Source: DASWUZ01 sp036401395
Lineage (GTDB): Bacteria; Acidobacteriota; Terriglobia; Terriglobales; Acidobacteriaceae
DNA: 64,000 nt
Assembly (NCBI GenBank): GCA_036401395.1
Contig: DASWUZ010000043.1
Span: 4,025-68,024, forward strand
Direction of reading: 5' to 3'
This document shows, piece by piece, positions 46,245 to 56,370 of this stretch (position 1 is the stretch's first letter; each line of letters begins with the position of its first letter). The notes below the pieces were generated by a model that was not told the origin of the DNA, did not search any database, and saw only the letters and a list, made by a program, of their open reading frames with translations. The translations under genes and the position numbers were made by a program.

Positions 46245-47453
46245 GTGAAGATAAACGCGCTTCTCCTGTTAGTCCTAATCTGCCACCTCTCCTACGCCGC
46301 GAAAACGAAGGTGGTCTTCCTTAATGTCGATCCGAGGACGCAGAGTGTAGAAGTCGTTCTTGACTCGCCCCCGCAGGGCGACTACCTCGATGGCTCGAAA
46401 TATCATCTGGTCGGTATCAACTCGGCTTTACCCAATGGCGAGTTGCACTGGATAGCGCTTTCTGACGTGCAGATCAGTCCAACGGGAAAGATTGTCGTTC
46501 TGATTCCACAGAACCCTGCTGAGATCAAGGCCACGAAGCAGCTTATGCTCTTTGTTGCCTCAGAGCCGGCCGTCACTCAGTCGAAATATGAGAAGAATCC
46601 AGCCAAGCCAACAGAAAAGCCGTCAAAAGCAAACTCTGACATCTATCTGAACGGGACGTACAGTCCCGCTATAAATGGCGCGGCCCAGTATTCGATCGAC
46701 ACGTCCGTGGGTCTACTCTTCCCGCTCGCGCCGTCTTCCGAGACAAATTACGGCTCGGTTGGTTTTCTGGGAACGGTTAAAAGCGATAAGAGACCAACCG
46801 CCAATCCCGACAGTTATCGCTTTTTTGGGGTTTACCAACGCGTACTGAACAAAGAACCCCACTGGCCTCTTGAGGGTGTGCTCTTCATAGGCCTGATTGC
46901 CGGAGCGGAGTTTGACCGAAAAGCGAATAACGTCAATTTTATTTCGTCGCCAATACTCGATTTTCCGATCCGCCTGCGCGGGGAAATTCATAACAAAGGA
47001 AGCCTAGTTCCGGTGCTGACGCCGGAACTAGGCATGGAGATCGGCAATAACTTCACAAATGCGATCAATGCAAATGGGCAAGGATTCATCGCGCGAGGAT
47101 TAGCCGGTGGCACTCTCGGTATCGACTTCAAGTCCAAACTGGCGTTTTTCAAAAGCGTTCATCTTGCAAGCACCTACCGTGTGCGCATCCCGGCATTCGC
47201 TGAGGTTTACACCCGGACGGCAACCAACGCTGCCGGGAAGACTATCGACGTACCTGGCTTGTCCACGCAGGCGCGCCACTACATCAAGAATGAGCTCGAT
47301 TTCGGGCTCTGGAAACCATTATCGTTCGCGATCACGCATGAATATGGAACGCTACCTCCGGCCTTTCGTCTTGTGGACCAAAAGGTCTCTATCGGTTTCA
47401 CACTTGCTCTGCAGCCCAAAGGAGATCTTCAGGGGCAGTTGACCGGAAAGTAG
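46245..47453 (+). CDS. Unknown exported protein, second gene of the cassette
   Basis: A 402-aa protein from GTG 46245; the frame is open upstream to 46008 but overlaps the previous gene, and the GTG is placed exactly before a signal peptide 'INALLLLVLICHLSYAAK'. An N-terminal domain (~20-110) has 'KVVFLNVDPRTQSVEVVLDS'; a Lys/Pro-rich linker (~118-140, 'NPAKPTEKPSKANSD') leads to a C-terminal part with alternating strands ('DIYLNGTYSPAINGAAQYSI', 'VGLLFPLAP', 'TPELGMEIGNNF', 'IGFTLALQPKG') that resembles an outer-membrane beta-barrel. Family not recognised; the barrel is inference. The next gene follows after eight bases. Confidence 0.65.
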   Translation: MKINALLLLVLICHLSYAAKTKVVFLNVDPRTQSVEVVLDSPPQGDYLDGSKYHLVGINSALPNGELHWIALSDVQISPTGKIVVLIPQNPAEIKATKQLMLFVASEPAVTQSKYEKNPAKPTEKPSKANSDIYLNGTYSPAINGAAQYSIDTSVGLLFPLAPSSETNYGSVGFLGTVKSDKRPTANPDSYRFFGVYQRVLNKEPHWPLEGVLFIGLIAGAEFDRKANNVNFISSPILDFPIRLRGEIHNKGSLVPVLTPELGMEIGNNFTNAINANGQGFIARGLAGGTLGIDFKSKLAFFKSVHLASTYRVRIPAFAEVYTRTATNAAGKTIDVPGLSTQARHYIKNELDFGLWKPLSFAITHEYGTLPPAFRLVDQKVSIGFTLALQPKGDLQGQLTGK

Positions 47454-47461
47454 AGGTATCG

Positions 47462-47791
47462 GTGACCGCGAAGAAATTCACATTAATCGGCCGAGCGCTG
47501 ACCAATGAGGAGTTGGCTGCCATTCCCGTCAGTGCGCGATTCAGCAACCAACAAAGCGCCGCATGGAATGAACTTTCGCCCACCGACCTTATCAATGATG
47601 ATGCCTTCCACAGCCTGGATCGACTCACCCTGCTCATGATGAGTTCTCTGCGCGTTCAATGCCCCGTCGGTCCTCACGATGACCCCGGTCTCGATCTAGT
47701 TGTGCTCAGGGCCTGCAACATAGCAGCCGCAGGCAGTGTCGCAGTTCAATGCAGCCAAGGCCATTGGGCCGAATATCCCTGTGGCAAGTGA
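47462..47791 (+). CDS. Unknown small protein, third gene of the cassette
   Basis: A 109-aa protein starting at GTG 47462, eight bases after the preceding stop, with AGAGGTA just upstream. It contains 'LTNEELAAIPVSARF', 'SLDRLTLLMMSSLRVQCPVG' and a C-terminal region with cysteines ('CNIAAAGSVAVQCSQGHWAE', 'PCGK'). No signal peptide or membrane helix. Family unknown. The next gene starts six bases later. Confidence 0.55.
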   Translation: MTAKKFTLIGRALTNEELAAIPVSARFSNQQSAAWNELSPTDLINDDAFHSLDRLTLLMMSSLRVQCPVGPHDDPGLDLVVLRACNIAAAGSVAVQCSQGHWAEYPCGK

Positions 47792-47797
47792 GGGTTC

Positions 47798-48589
47798 ATG
47801 AATGGTAACGATCAGCCGCGCGCCTTATCGCCCGACGAAGTTGAGATATTGAAAAAGTACCGCGACCTCTCCATGCCGGCCGCTCAACTTGCCGGACTGG
47901 ATGAGTTCGCAAAATGGCTTTTTTCCTCGATTTCAGTGATCGGAACGCTTGCTGCGGGCTTCTCTACCGTCGCAGTAAAGTCTTTCAGTACGCGGAGCGC
48001 CGTTATCTTCTTCATTGCGATATCTCTGACAGGGCTGTCGCTCTTTCTGGCTGTCTGCCTCCGAACCATTCAGCCAAAGAAGGCAAACTACCAGAGTCTC
48101 GACGACATGTTACAAAAAGACGGCGAGGCGCTGAAATGGAAACAGATTTGCGCAGTCGGTGCGGGAGCGATCTTTGCGTTGGCTGTGCTGGTATCAGGCC
48201 TTTCGCCTCTCGCATCGGTCATCTTTCCAACCAATCCGCAAAGTTCGTTGCTCTACTCATACGGCAAGGAAGGCCTGAAAGCCAGCGCCTCATTCAAGAC
48301 TGCTCCGCATACCGAGAGCGAGATGAAGTTGATTGCGCAAAAAACATCTGACAAGAACACCGTGGAGTCGTTGTTGTCTGCTCAAACAGTAAGCTCGGGC
48401 GATGATGGCTTTACGAAGCTGGAATTGAACGTCCCGACCATTCCTCCCGCCGCAACTGTTCTGAAAATCGACATAACGTGCGACAAAGGAAAGCAGACAA
48501 GGCAGACAATCGTATTGAAGCTTTCTGTCGATGCGCCACCGTCTGTCGTCGATCAGACCGGCGGGAATGGCAAAGGCTGTGTTCTATGA
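47798..48589 (+). CDS. Unknown membrane protein, fourth gene of the cassette
   Basis: A 263-aa protein from ATG 47798. The first ~35 residues are cytoplasmic and acidic; three hydrophobic helices follow ('WLFSSISVIGTLAAGFSTVA', 'SAVIFFIAISLTGLSLFLAV', and 'ICAVGAGAIFALAVLVSGL' at ~114-132); the remaining ~120 residues form a soluble, probably periplasmic, domain ending 'LKLSVDAPPSVVDQTGGNGK'. The layout (helices then a beta-rich domain) suggests a membrane partner of the upstream exported protein. I do not recognise the family. Last gene of the cassette. Confidence 0.65.
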   Translation: MNGNDQPRALSPDEVEILKKYRDLSMPAAQLAGLDEFAKWLFSSISVIGTLAAGFSTVAVKSFSTRSAVIFFIAISLTGLSLFLAVCLRTIQPKKANYQSLDDMLQKDGEALKWKQICAVGAGAIFALAVLVSGLSPLASVIFPTNPQSSLLYSYGKEGLKASASFKTAPHTESEMKLIAQKTSDKNTVESLLSAQTVSSGDDGFTKLELNVPTIPPAATVLKIDITCDKGKQTRQTIVLKLSVDAPPSVVDQTGGNGKGCVL

Positions 48590-48970
48590 TCCTGCTGTCT
48601 CGGGCAACACTCAGCGACGATCTTGCAGTCGATGAAGGTGATGGAAGACAGAGAAGCAACGTGTCTTAAGCCCCCATGATGAGTGACTCGGCGATTATGC
48701 ACTACTCCAGAGTTGCTCCAGTCCTCGGGGCGTTCGCCGTTACTAAGCTGGTCTCGTCACCCAGCCGTGACAGCCTATCCTGACTGGAAAGCGAAGTATG
48801 GAAGGCTGGAAGCAAAACAATCCGTGGTGCTCAAGGAAGAGAGCTTGGCAGGAGTGCGGGAACGCCTGAATCGCCTAGAGCAGGGAGGCAAGACGCACTT
48901 TCTCAGCAAGCCATTCTCGATGCGTGGCTGGCTACGCCGGAATGACATCACGACATGGCACCATGACGGA
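48590..48970. other. Intergenic region with a dispersed 18-mer
   Basis: 381 bases between the unknown cassette and the leftward Gp37/Gp68 gene. The 18-mer AGTGACTCGGCGATTATG (48682-48699) also occurs at 11511-11528. A frame from 48683 to 48976 ends in a charged, helical stretch ('KYGRLEAKQSVVLKEESLAG', 'RERLNRLEQGG') but has no convincing start; it could be a decayed gene. Nothing else was recognised. Confidence 0.4.
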
Positions 48971-49783
48971 CTATGACATCGCTATCTGAACTAATGCCGA
49001 ATGTTCGATGCCCCGCGCATGCTGTAACCGTACTGTGGTCGGTAATGTCGGGTTCTTGGTCCTCTTCGGGAAACCATCATGCGTGCGTCCCCGCAGCGTG
49101 CGACCATGCATCTTTTTCCGGACGCCGCCCCATTGCTTGAAAAAGAACGGCACACCAGCAGCCTTGCACTGCTTCTGCAGGGAGATGACCCAAGACTCTG
49201 CCATCGGCCTTGCTCCGGGCCCGCTCTCGCCGCCCACGATTACCCACGAGATGCCGTCGAGGTTGAGTGTGCCGACATCCTCCAGCAGCGGCTCTACAGA
49301 TAAAAAGCGAACGCCCGCCGGCGTCTCCTGCAGATCGGCGATGCGCGGCACTCCATGCTTTCGATTTTCGACGGATACGCCCCACCAGATGTGCTTCTCC
49401 GCCGCAGCTTCGCGAAGCGAGCCATTGAGCATTTTCTTCAGGCGATCAGGACGTTTCGTGAGGACCTGGTAGGTATGCCACCGCGCCAACAGCATCGTCT
49501 CGACCACCTGCAGGATGAAGCTGTCAGGAACATCGGGATGAAAGAGATCGCTCATCGAATTCACAAAGATCATCTTCGGCTCGCTCCAACGCAGCGGTTC
49601 CCCCAGCTTTTCAGGAACCAGGCGAAGATCGAAGCCTTGACCGAACGGATGCCCTTCAACTCCCCGGAAACGCTCCGCTAAACGCTCCGCATAGCAGTGC
49701 TTGCAGCCGGGGCTAATCTTCGTGCAGCCTCGAACTGGATTCCACGTCGCGTCGGTCCATTCAATTTTCGATAGAGAAGACAT
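48971..49783 (-). CDS. Three-Cys-motif protein, phage Gp37/Gp68 family (DUF5131)
   Basis: A 270-aa protein from ATG 49783, which has GGGAG about eight bases upstream and sits four bases after the TcmP stop. It shows the family start 'SKIEWTDATWNPVRGCTKIS' and three cysteines as C-x6-C-x2-C within 'GCTKISPGCKHCYAERLAER', a likely metal- or Fe-S-binding site. Later motifs: 'MSDLFHPDVPDSFI', 'VLTKRPDRLKKML', 'WWGVSVEN', 'FLSVEPLLEDVG' and 'WVIVGGESGPGARPM'. The family is radical-SAM-like and is found in phages and mobile islands. Its biochemical role is not established; it is regularly paired with TcmP, as here. Confidence 0.88.
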   Translation of the reverse strand: MSSLSKIEWTDATWNPVRGCTKISPGCKHCYAERLAERFRGVEGHPFGQGFDLRLVPEKLGEPLRWSEPKMIFVNSMSDLFHPDVPDSFILQVVETMLLARWHTYQVLTKRPDRLKKMLNGSLREAAAEKHIWWGVSVENRKHGVPRIADLQETPAGVRFLSVEPLLEDVGTLNLDGISWVIVGGESGPGARPMAESWVISLQKQCKAAGVPFFFKQWGGVRKKMHGRTLRGRTHDGFPKRTKNPTLPTTVRLQHARGIEHSALVQIAMS

Positions 49784-49787
49784 AGAC

Positions 49788-50654
49788 CTACTCCCAGACA
49801 AACTGCGATTGATCGGTGCCGTACTTCAGGACATCATCCCAGAACTTGTATGCGGTCTGGTGCCTTGAAAATAGAGCCAGGTAATACAGGCGCAAGTTTT
49901 TTTCGTCCGAACGGACCATTTTCATCTGGTCCAGATGCTGCTCGATATAGTTGAGCGTCTGCATGCTTCGGGAGAATTCTGTGGCGAGGAACGGCATGAA
50001 GCTCTTGTTTGGCCTCGTATCGCTCTTCCAACGCAGCCGCCACTCAGTATTTCCCAACGCTTCGTCAATCTTTTGATTATTTCCGTCGACGTAATGATCT
50101 TGGTTCCGATTGGCGTCCATCCCAACCGCGAGAAGCACAAGGAAGTCAATAAATGATGACGAAAGCTTGCGAAGAGTCTCAAATTCGAGGCCGAAATCGA
50201 ACGGGTCTATGAGGCAAAGACTGAGCACCTTGTTCGTTGCCGATGCTCTCGGAATCGCCGCGCGAATCTGTTCGATATTGTCGTCGCAGCTTCCAGAAAT
50301 AAAGGTAACGTCAGCTTTCGGAGCAATGCGCTTCCCCCGGACCTTCAAAGCCTCGAGCAGTTCCCCGTCATCCTCGCAAAATATGTATTTGTCGAAGGGA
50401 TTCGCCACCTTCAGGGCAATCAGCGGTGAGCCGATCAGGATCGTATCCGTACCCTTAAGCCGACCATAGCCGGCTCCCGCATACAGATCGATGTAAACAC
50501 GTTGATGCCACTTATGCTTCATGCCCGTGGCGAACAGCTCGTCATACAAAGAAATCAGGCGGTACTTGGTCTCTGCCCAACGTCGAATCTCCGGACAGGC
50601 AAGCCCGTCGTCTTCTACACGGATTTGAACTTCCTCGGCAGCCATAATGTGCAT
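49788..50654 (-). CDS. tcmP: Three-Cys-motif partner protein TcmP
   Basis: A 288-aa protein, named for its pairing with three-Cys-motif proteins. Motifs: 'YIDLYAGAGYGRLKG' (methyltransferase-like glycine-rich loop, ~residues 54-68), 'GSPLIALKVA', 'FCEDDGELLEALK', 'LCLIDPFDFGLEFETLRKLS' and 'DFLVLLAVGMDANRN'. The layout resembles a SAM-dependent methyltransferase fold, but no activity is established. The start at ATG 50654 is chosen because GGAGAG lies seven bases upstream; a GTG at 50669 and ATG at 50645 are in frame. It is translated just before the Gp37/Gp68 gene with a four-base gap. Confidence 0.87.
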   Translation of the reverse strand: MHIMAAEEVQIRVEDDGLACPEIRRWAETKYRLISLYDELFATGMKHKWHQRVYIDLYAGAGYGRLKGTDTILIGSPLIALKVANPFDKYIFCEDDGELLEALKVRGKRIAPKADVTFISGSCDDNIEQIRAAIPRASATNKVLSLCLIDPFDFGLEFETLRKLSSSFIDFLVLLAVGMDANRNQDHYVDGNNQKIDEALGNTEWRLRWKSDTRPNKSFMPFLATEFSRSMQTLNYIEQHLDQMKMVRSDEKNLRLYYLALFSRHQTAYKFWDDVLKYGTDQSQFVWE

Positions 50655-50779
50655 TGTAGGTCTCTCCACAGGCGCCCGTCGTCCATGGATTTTCCCTGTC
50701 CCTCTTTAGTCAACGTAATGCGAGGGTGAGGCTGCCGACCGTACCGGTCTGTTGCGGCGATATAATCGTCTGACGCGAT

Positions 50780-50902
50780 ATGACTACGTTTCCCCGGTAT
50801 GAGCTGCTTTTTGACCTCACGCTCAAAGCGTTGAGCGCTATCGGCGACTCCGACTCCATCGAAAAGACCTACGATAAGTTCTTCGAACTCGATACGGTTT
50901 GA
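50780..50902 (+). CDS. Possible 40-aa small protein before the DUF3800 gene
   Basis: A short frame, MTTFPRYELLFDLTLKALSA then IGDSDSIEKTYDKFFELDTV. The composition is protein-like: two amphipathic helices with a mixed charge pattern. An in-frame stop lies just upstream at 50771, so ATG 50780 is the only start. No strong ribosome-binding site was seen. It ends 45 bases before the DUF3800 gene on the same strand and lies in the divergent region from tcmP. Family unknown. Confidence 0.35.
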   Translation: MTTFPRYELLFDLTLKALSAIGDSDSIEKTYDKFFELDTV

Positions 50903-50947
50903 TCGGAGACAGCTGAGTCGCAAGTGTAGTGCCCGGAGAAAAACACT

Positions 50948-52123
50948 ATGCACATCTTCTGTGATGAAGCGGGCTTCACCGGGAACAAGCTTCGCGATGC
51001 CGAGCAGGACGTCTTCGCTTACGCCTCTGTCGCAATCCATCCTGACGCGGCCAATGAGTTGGTGGAGAGAACGAGGAAAGATTTCCGGCTTCAGGGCAAG
51101 GAGCTAAAAGGTAGCGTGCTCCTTAAGCACGAACATGGAAAGCGGGCGATCGCTCAAATCCTGACCGAGTGCAAGGGCAAGTATAAGGTCGTCGCGCACC
51201 TGAAACCTTATGCCCTCACCAGCAAGCTGTTCGAGTACGTCTTCGAACCTGCCGTATCTAGCTTCAACTCGTTTCTGTATGACATTGGCTTCAACCGTTT
51301 CATCGCCACTCTTCTCTTCCTTCATCTGAGAGTACAAAACAAGCCGGCAGAGGAGTTGCTTGACCACTTCATCACCTTCGCTCACCGCGGGGACGTGGCA
51401 GCACTCGAAGCAATCTTTCCCACAGGGAACGTGCAGTCATACACCGAATCACCGCTCCAAGCTATCGGTCTCTTCGCAATGCTCCACAAAGACGAGATCA
51501 CGTCTGAGATTCTCGGAGCACGTGAACCGGGCGTGCCTAACTGGATCCTGGACCTAACGACAACCTCGCTCTTCCATCTTCTCGCAGCTTGGGGCGAGCG
51601 ATATGACGAGCTTGAGGTAACCTGCGATGAATCAAAGCCCATAAGGGGCGATATGCCGCTCTTCGACGCCATGGTCGGAAGAACGGAAAAGAAGTATTTT
51701 AAGTTCCGAGGCGAAGAACACCCCTTCGTCTTCAACCTGAAGCATCCGCTAGTTCTGGGAAAGTCCGACCAGCACCCGGGCATTCAGATCGCCGATGTCA
51801 TCGCTGCGGTGACAGCGAGGGTGTTCAGCAACAAGTACCGCGGCATCAAGCATCCGGACGATAAGGAGTGGATCAAGCTCATCCGCCACCACATTCATGA
51901 CAGCATTTGGCCGGACCTGAGCGACGCAGATCTGGATCAGAGGAAGTGCTTTGTGAACACAGTCATCTTGAATCACCTTATCGATCGCTCAGTTGCCGGG
52001 AAGAGCTTGTCGAGAGGCATTCGTCAGGTTGCGATGAGGGCGCATCTCGTCCATCCACTTTTCATGCGGGACACCGGGCACCTTCGCGGGGCAAAGGCTC
52101 GAATCAGAAAGCCGAAGTCATAA
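50948..52123 (+). CDS. DUF3800 domain protein
   Basis: A 391-aa protein with the DUF3800 signature at the N-terminus: 'MHIFCDEAGFTGN', with the early Asp-Glu pair, then 'ELKGSVLLKHEHGKRAIAQI', a conserved 'CDESK' segment (~residues 225-229) and 'HPGIQIADVIAAVTARVFSN' near the C-terminus, where the final Asp lies. The order of acidic residues suggests an RNase H-like nuclease fold (inference from the family). ATG 50948 follows GGAG at 50935-50938. DUF3800 proteins are common in phages and defence islands. It is divergent from the tcmP pair. Confidence 0.82.
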   Translation: MHIFCDEAGFTGNKLRDAEQDVFAYASVAIHPDAANELVERTRKDFRLQGKELKGSVLLKHEHGKRAIAQILTECKGKYKVVAHLKPYALTSKLFEYVFEPAVSSFNSFLYDIGFNRFIATLLFLHLRVQNKPAEELLDHFITFAHRGDVAALEAIFPTGNVQSYTESPLQAIGLFAMLHKDEITSEILGAREPGVPNWILDLTTTSLFHLLAAWGERYDELEVTCDESKPIRGDMPLFDAMVGRTEKKYFKFRGEEHPFVFNLKHPLVLGKSDQHPGIQIADVIAAVTARVFSNKYRGIKHPDDKEWIKLIRHHIHDSIWPDLSDADLDQRKCFVNTVILNHLIDRSVAGKSLSRGIRQVAMRAHLVHPLFMRDTGHLRGAKARIRKPKS

Positions 52124-52147
52124 AAACTCCCTAAAAAGCAAGAAAAC

Positions 52148-52163
52148 CGCTCCCGAAGGAGCG
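52148..52163 (-). terminator. Terminator downstream of integrase
   Basis: On the minus strand: CGCTCC, loop TTCG, GGAGCG, then GTTTTCTTGCTTTTT, a stable tetraloop hairpin with a T-rich tail. It probably terminates the leftward integrase transcript (stop at 52388) and, as an inverted repeat, may also mark the end of the DUF3800 gene. Confidence 0.65.
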
Positions 52164-52387
52164 AACCTAGGTGAATCAAACACTGCAGCGGGAGACCACG
52201 TTCGAAACTCGTTAGGGGCATCGGACTTGAGTCTTTTGTGTTCACGCTCGAAAGGCAAATTGCAAAAGTCTCAGTTGGTGATACCAGGCCAATGCACTCA
52301 TCTAGCAGGACCTTAAAGCAAAGACGACGGGGTCGGACTGGGGTAAGCGCTTCTCATGAGGTCTGGTCGACCAATGAGCGGCGGCGC

Positions 52388-53446
52388 TCAACGCGCCTGA
52401 AGGCCGAGTGTTGAGTTAAGTTCACGGTCAAACGCCTCCATCCCCAAGGTGGTGGACGCGATCCTATCAATCACCGAAAGTCTATGCTCGGGTGAGAGAT
52501 GACTATATCGAGCTGACATCGTGATCGTTTTGTGCCCGGCTAACTCCTGAATTTCCTTGATCGAAGCGCCAGCCATCGCCAACCACGAGCAGAACGTGTG
52601 GCGATTGCAGTGCCAGACATAGCCTTCAATCTCAGCCTCCTGCAGGCACGGAACGAACCACGAACGAGTATCGAAGCGAGGGCCCTGACGAACGAACACT
52701 GGGTCTCCTGGCTTGTGCAGTTTGTGCTTCAGGGTTTGGAACGCCGCAGCAGAGTCAACATTTAGATGCACCGTCCGAGCGGAACCGTTCTTGGTCTTCG
52801 TTAGGTCGATAGTGCGACGGTCGAGATGAACCTGTCCCCAGGTGAGGGAGTATTGCTCAGAGAGGCGCATTCCAGTGCTGACTGAGATGATGAACTCGGA
52901 CAGGTGCTCTGGAAAGCGGCGTTCGATCACCTTGTAGAGTTTGTCGTATTCTTCGCGGCTCAAGAAGCGCAGACGGCCAACGCCCTCGCGTCGGTGACGA
53001 ACCAGCCGTGCAGGATTGATTGTCGTCTTATTATTGTGGACGCCTTCCCGGTAGCAAAGCGAGATGAAGGCCTTGTAGCGGTTTGTTGTGGCTGGGGTTT
53101 TGCAATGGGACCGGAGCCAGCGTTCGAGCTCCTGGGGGGTGATCTCTGCGGCAGGCCTTGAGCCGAATGCCTTGCGGACGATCTCGGCTTTGCTGATGTA
53201 GCTGCGAACGTCTTTGTGATCGGCCACATATTCCAGAACATCGTCGATCAACTCGGAGAAGCGCATCACCTTGCTGTCGCGCAGCTCTGGTAGCTTTCGG
53301 CCAGCAGTCGCGTCAGCTTTCCGGGCCTGATACAGCTTCATCGCATCGGACTTGCGGCCAACCTTCTCACGATGCCGCTTCCCAGCCGCGTAGTAGTGAA
53401 TCCACCAAATGCCACTGCCTTCCGGCTTCTCGTATACTCCTCGCAT
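52388..53446 (-). CDS. Tyrosine recombinase / integrase
   Basis: A 352-aa phage-type integrase. The N-terminal part has 'GVYEKPEGSGIWWIHYYAAG', the AP2/Arm-binding-like domain seen in phage integrases; a SAM-like core-binding domain spans ~60-150. Catalytic residues are complete: R194 in 'STGMRLSEQ', K219 in 'TKTKNG', H279 and R282 in 'WHCNRHTF', H305 in 'LAGHKTITM' and the nucleophile Y314 in 'ARYSHLS'. It probably drives movement of part or all of this island. It points toward the tRNA-Leu, 8 kb away. The repeat at 53459-53470 lies just upstream of its start. Confidence 0.93.
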   Translation of the reverse strand: MRGVYEKPEGSGIWWIHYYAAGKRHREKVGRKSDAMKLYQARKADATAGRKLPELRDSKVMRFSELIDDVLEYVADHKDVRSYISKAEIVRKAFGSRPAAEITPQELERWLRSHCKTPATTNRYKAFISLCYREGVHNNKTTINPARLVRHRREGVGRLRFLSREEYDKLYKVIERRFPEHLSEFIISVSTGMRLSEQYSLTWGQVHLDRRTIDLTKTKNGSARTVHLNVDSAAAFQTLKHKLHKPGDPVFVRQGPRFDTRSWFVPCLQEAEIEGYVWHCNRHTFCSWLAMAGASIKEIQELAGHKTITMSARYSHLSPEHRLSVIDRIASTTLGMEAFDRELNSTLGLQAR

Positions 53447-53458
53447 CGTGAGCCCTCC

Positions 53459-53470
53459 GGTGGCTGTTTT
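53459..53470 (+). repeat. Direct repeat GGTGGCTGTTTT, right copy
   Basis: Same 12-mer, same orientation, as at 44519-44530, here followed by two more Ts. It is located between the integrase start codon and the hsdM operon, where an attachment or integrase-binding site would be expected. The repeat is short, so chance is not excluded. Confidence 0.4.
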
Positions 53471-53596
53471 TTATGATACATCATTCAGTATGTCCTATAA
53501 AACGGCCACCATGCTATTGCGCCAATGCAAAGAGAGGTATGGATGTTGCGAGAGTCACAGTGACGCGGCGATGGCTTAACGCGATAACATTCGAGG

Positions 53597-55326
<1,730 letters not shown>

Positions 55327-55330
<4 letters not shown>

Positions 55331-56370
55331 CGACAAAGCCGAAAGGACAGAAGTCCGCTTTGGCGGTCCCGCAGCCCGATCCCGACGGATTCGCCGAGAT
55401 CGTTGCATTGATCGCCACCTCTGAGCAAAATGCCTATCGAGCCGTGAATACCGTGCTCATTGACCTTTACTGGCAAGTGGGCGAGTACATTAGCCGCAAG
55501 ATTGAGGCTGCCGAGTGGGGCTCTGGGACGGTCGAGAATCTAGCCCGGTTCATTGCCCATACGCATCCAGGGCTGCGGGGCTTCTCCCGACCCAACCTAT
55601 TCAGAATGAAGCAGTTTTACGAGGCATATAGGGATCAAGCAATTGTCTCGGCACTGCTGAGACAATTACCTTGGACCCATCACCTCATCATCCTTGGCCA
55701 GAGTAAGCGGCCCGAAGAGCGCGAGTTCTATGTCCGAATGGCAGCGAAGGAACGCTGGTCAAGCCGCCAGTTGGAACGCCAGTTCAACACGGCTCTGTTT
55801 GAGCGCGTGGTGCTGTCTCCTCCAAAAGTCTCGGCAGCGCTGAGACAAATGCACCCAGAGGCAGTCGATGTTTTTCGGGACGCCTACAACGTCGAGTTCC
55901 TCGGCTTGCCGCGAGAACACACTGAGAATGATCTTCACAGCGCATTGCTTAACCGGATGAAGTATTTCCTGCTGGAGCTTGGCCGGGATTTCTGCTTCAT
56001 CGGCTCGGAGTTTCCCGTGCAGGTGGGCACCAGAGACTTTGCGCTGGACCTGCTCTTCTTTCACCGTGGCCTCAACTGCCTGGTTGCGTTTGAACTCAAG
56101 GTGCAGCGGTTCGAGCCGGAACATCTCGGCAAGCTGACCTTTTATCTGGAGGCGCTGGACCGCGACGTGCGTAAGCCGCACGAACAACCCTCCATTGGCG
56201 TGCTGCTGTGTGCCAGCAAGGAAGACAAAGTGGTGGAATATGCACTGAGCCGTACGTTGTCCCCCGCGCTCATCGCCGAGTATCAAACGGCGCTACCCGA
56301 CAAGAAATTGCTTCAGGCCAAGCTCCAGGAGTTTTACATGCAGGACTCGCAGGAAGGTGAGGCTGAATGA
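55327..56370 (+). CDS. DUF1016 (YhcG-like) PD-(D/E)xK nuclease protein
   Basis: A 347-aa protein with an N-terminal DUF1016_N helical domain ('AYRAVNTVLIDLYWQVGEYI', 'RGFSRPNLFRMKQFYEAY') and a C-terminal PD-(D/E)xK nuclease domain: 'DFALDLLFFHRGLNCLVAFE' followed by LK, giving the Asp and ExK residues. Such proteins occur widely in bacteria and are often next to type I restriction subunits; the precise role is not established. Here it is inserted between hsdM and hsdS with four-base overlaps at both ends, so it is made with the restriction system. A co-factor, alternative nuclease, or anti-invader role is possible. Confidence 0.92.

Noticed and set aside
48683..48976. 97-codon plus-strand frame before the Gp37/Gp68 gene
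   Set aside because: Starts inside the dispersed 18-mer, has no ribosome-binding site, and only its second half looks protein-like; noted only as a possible decayed gene.
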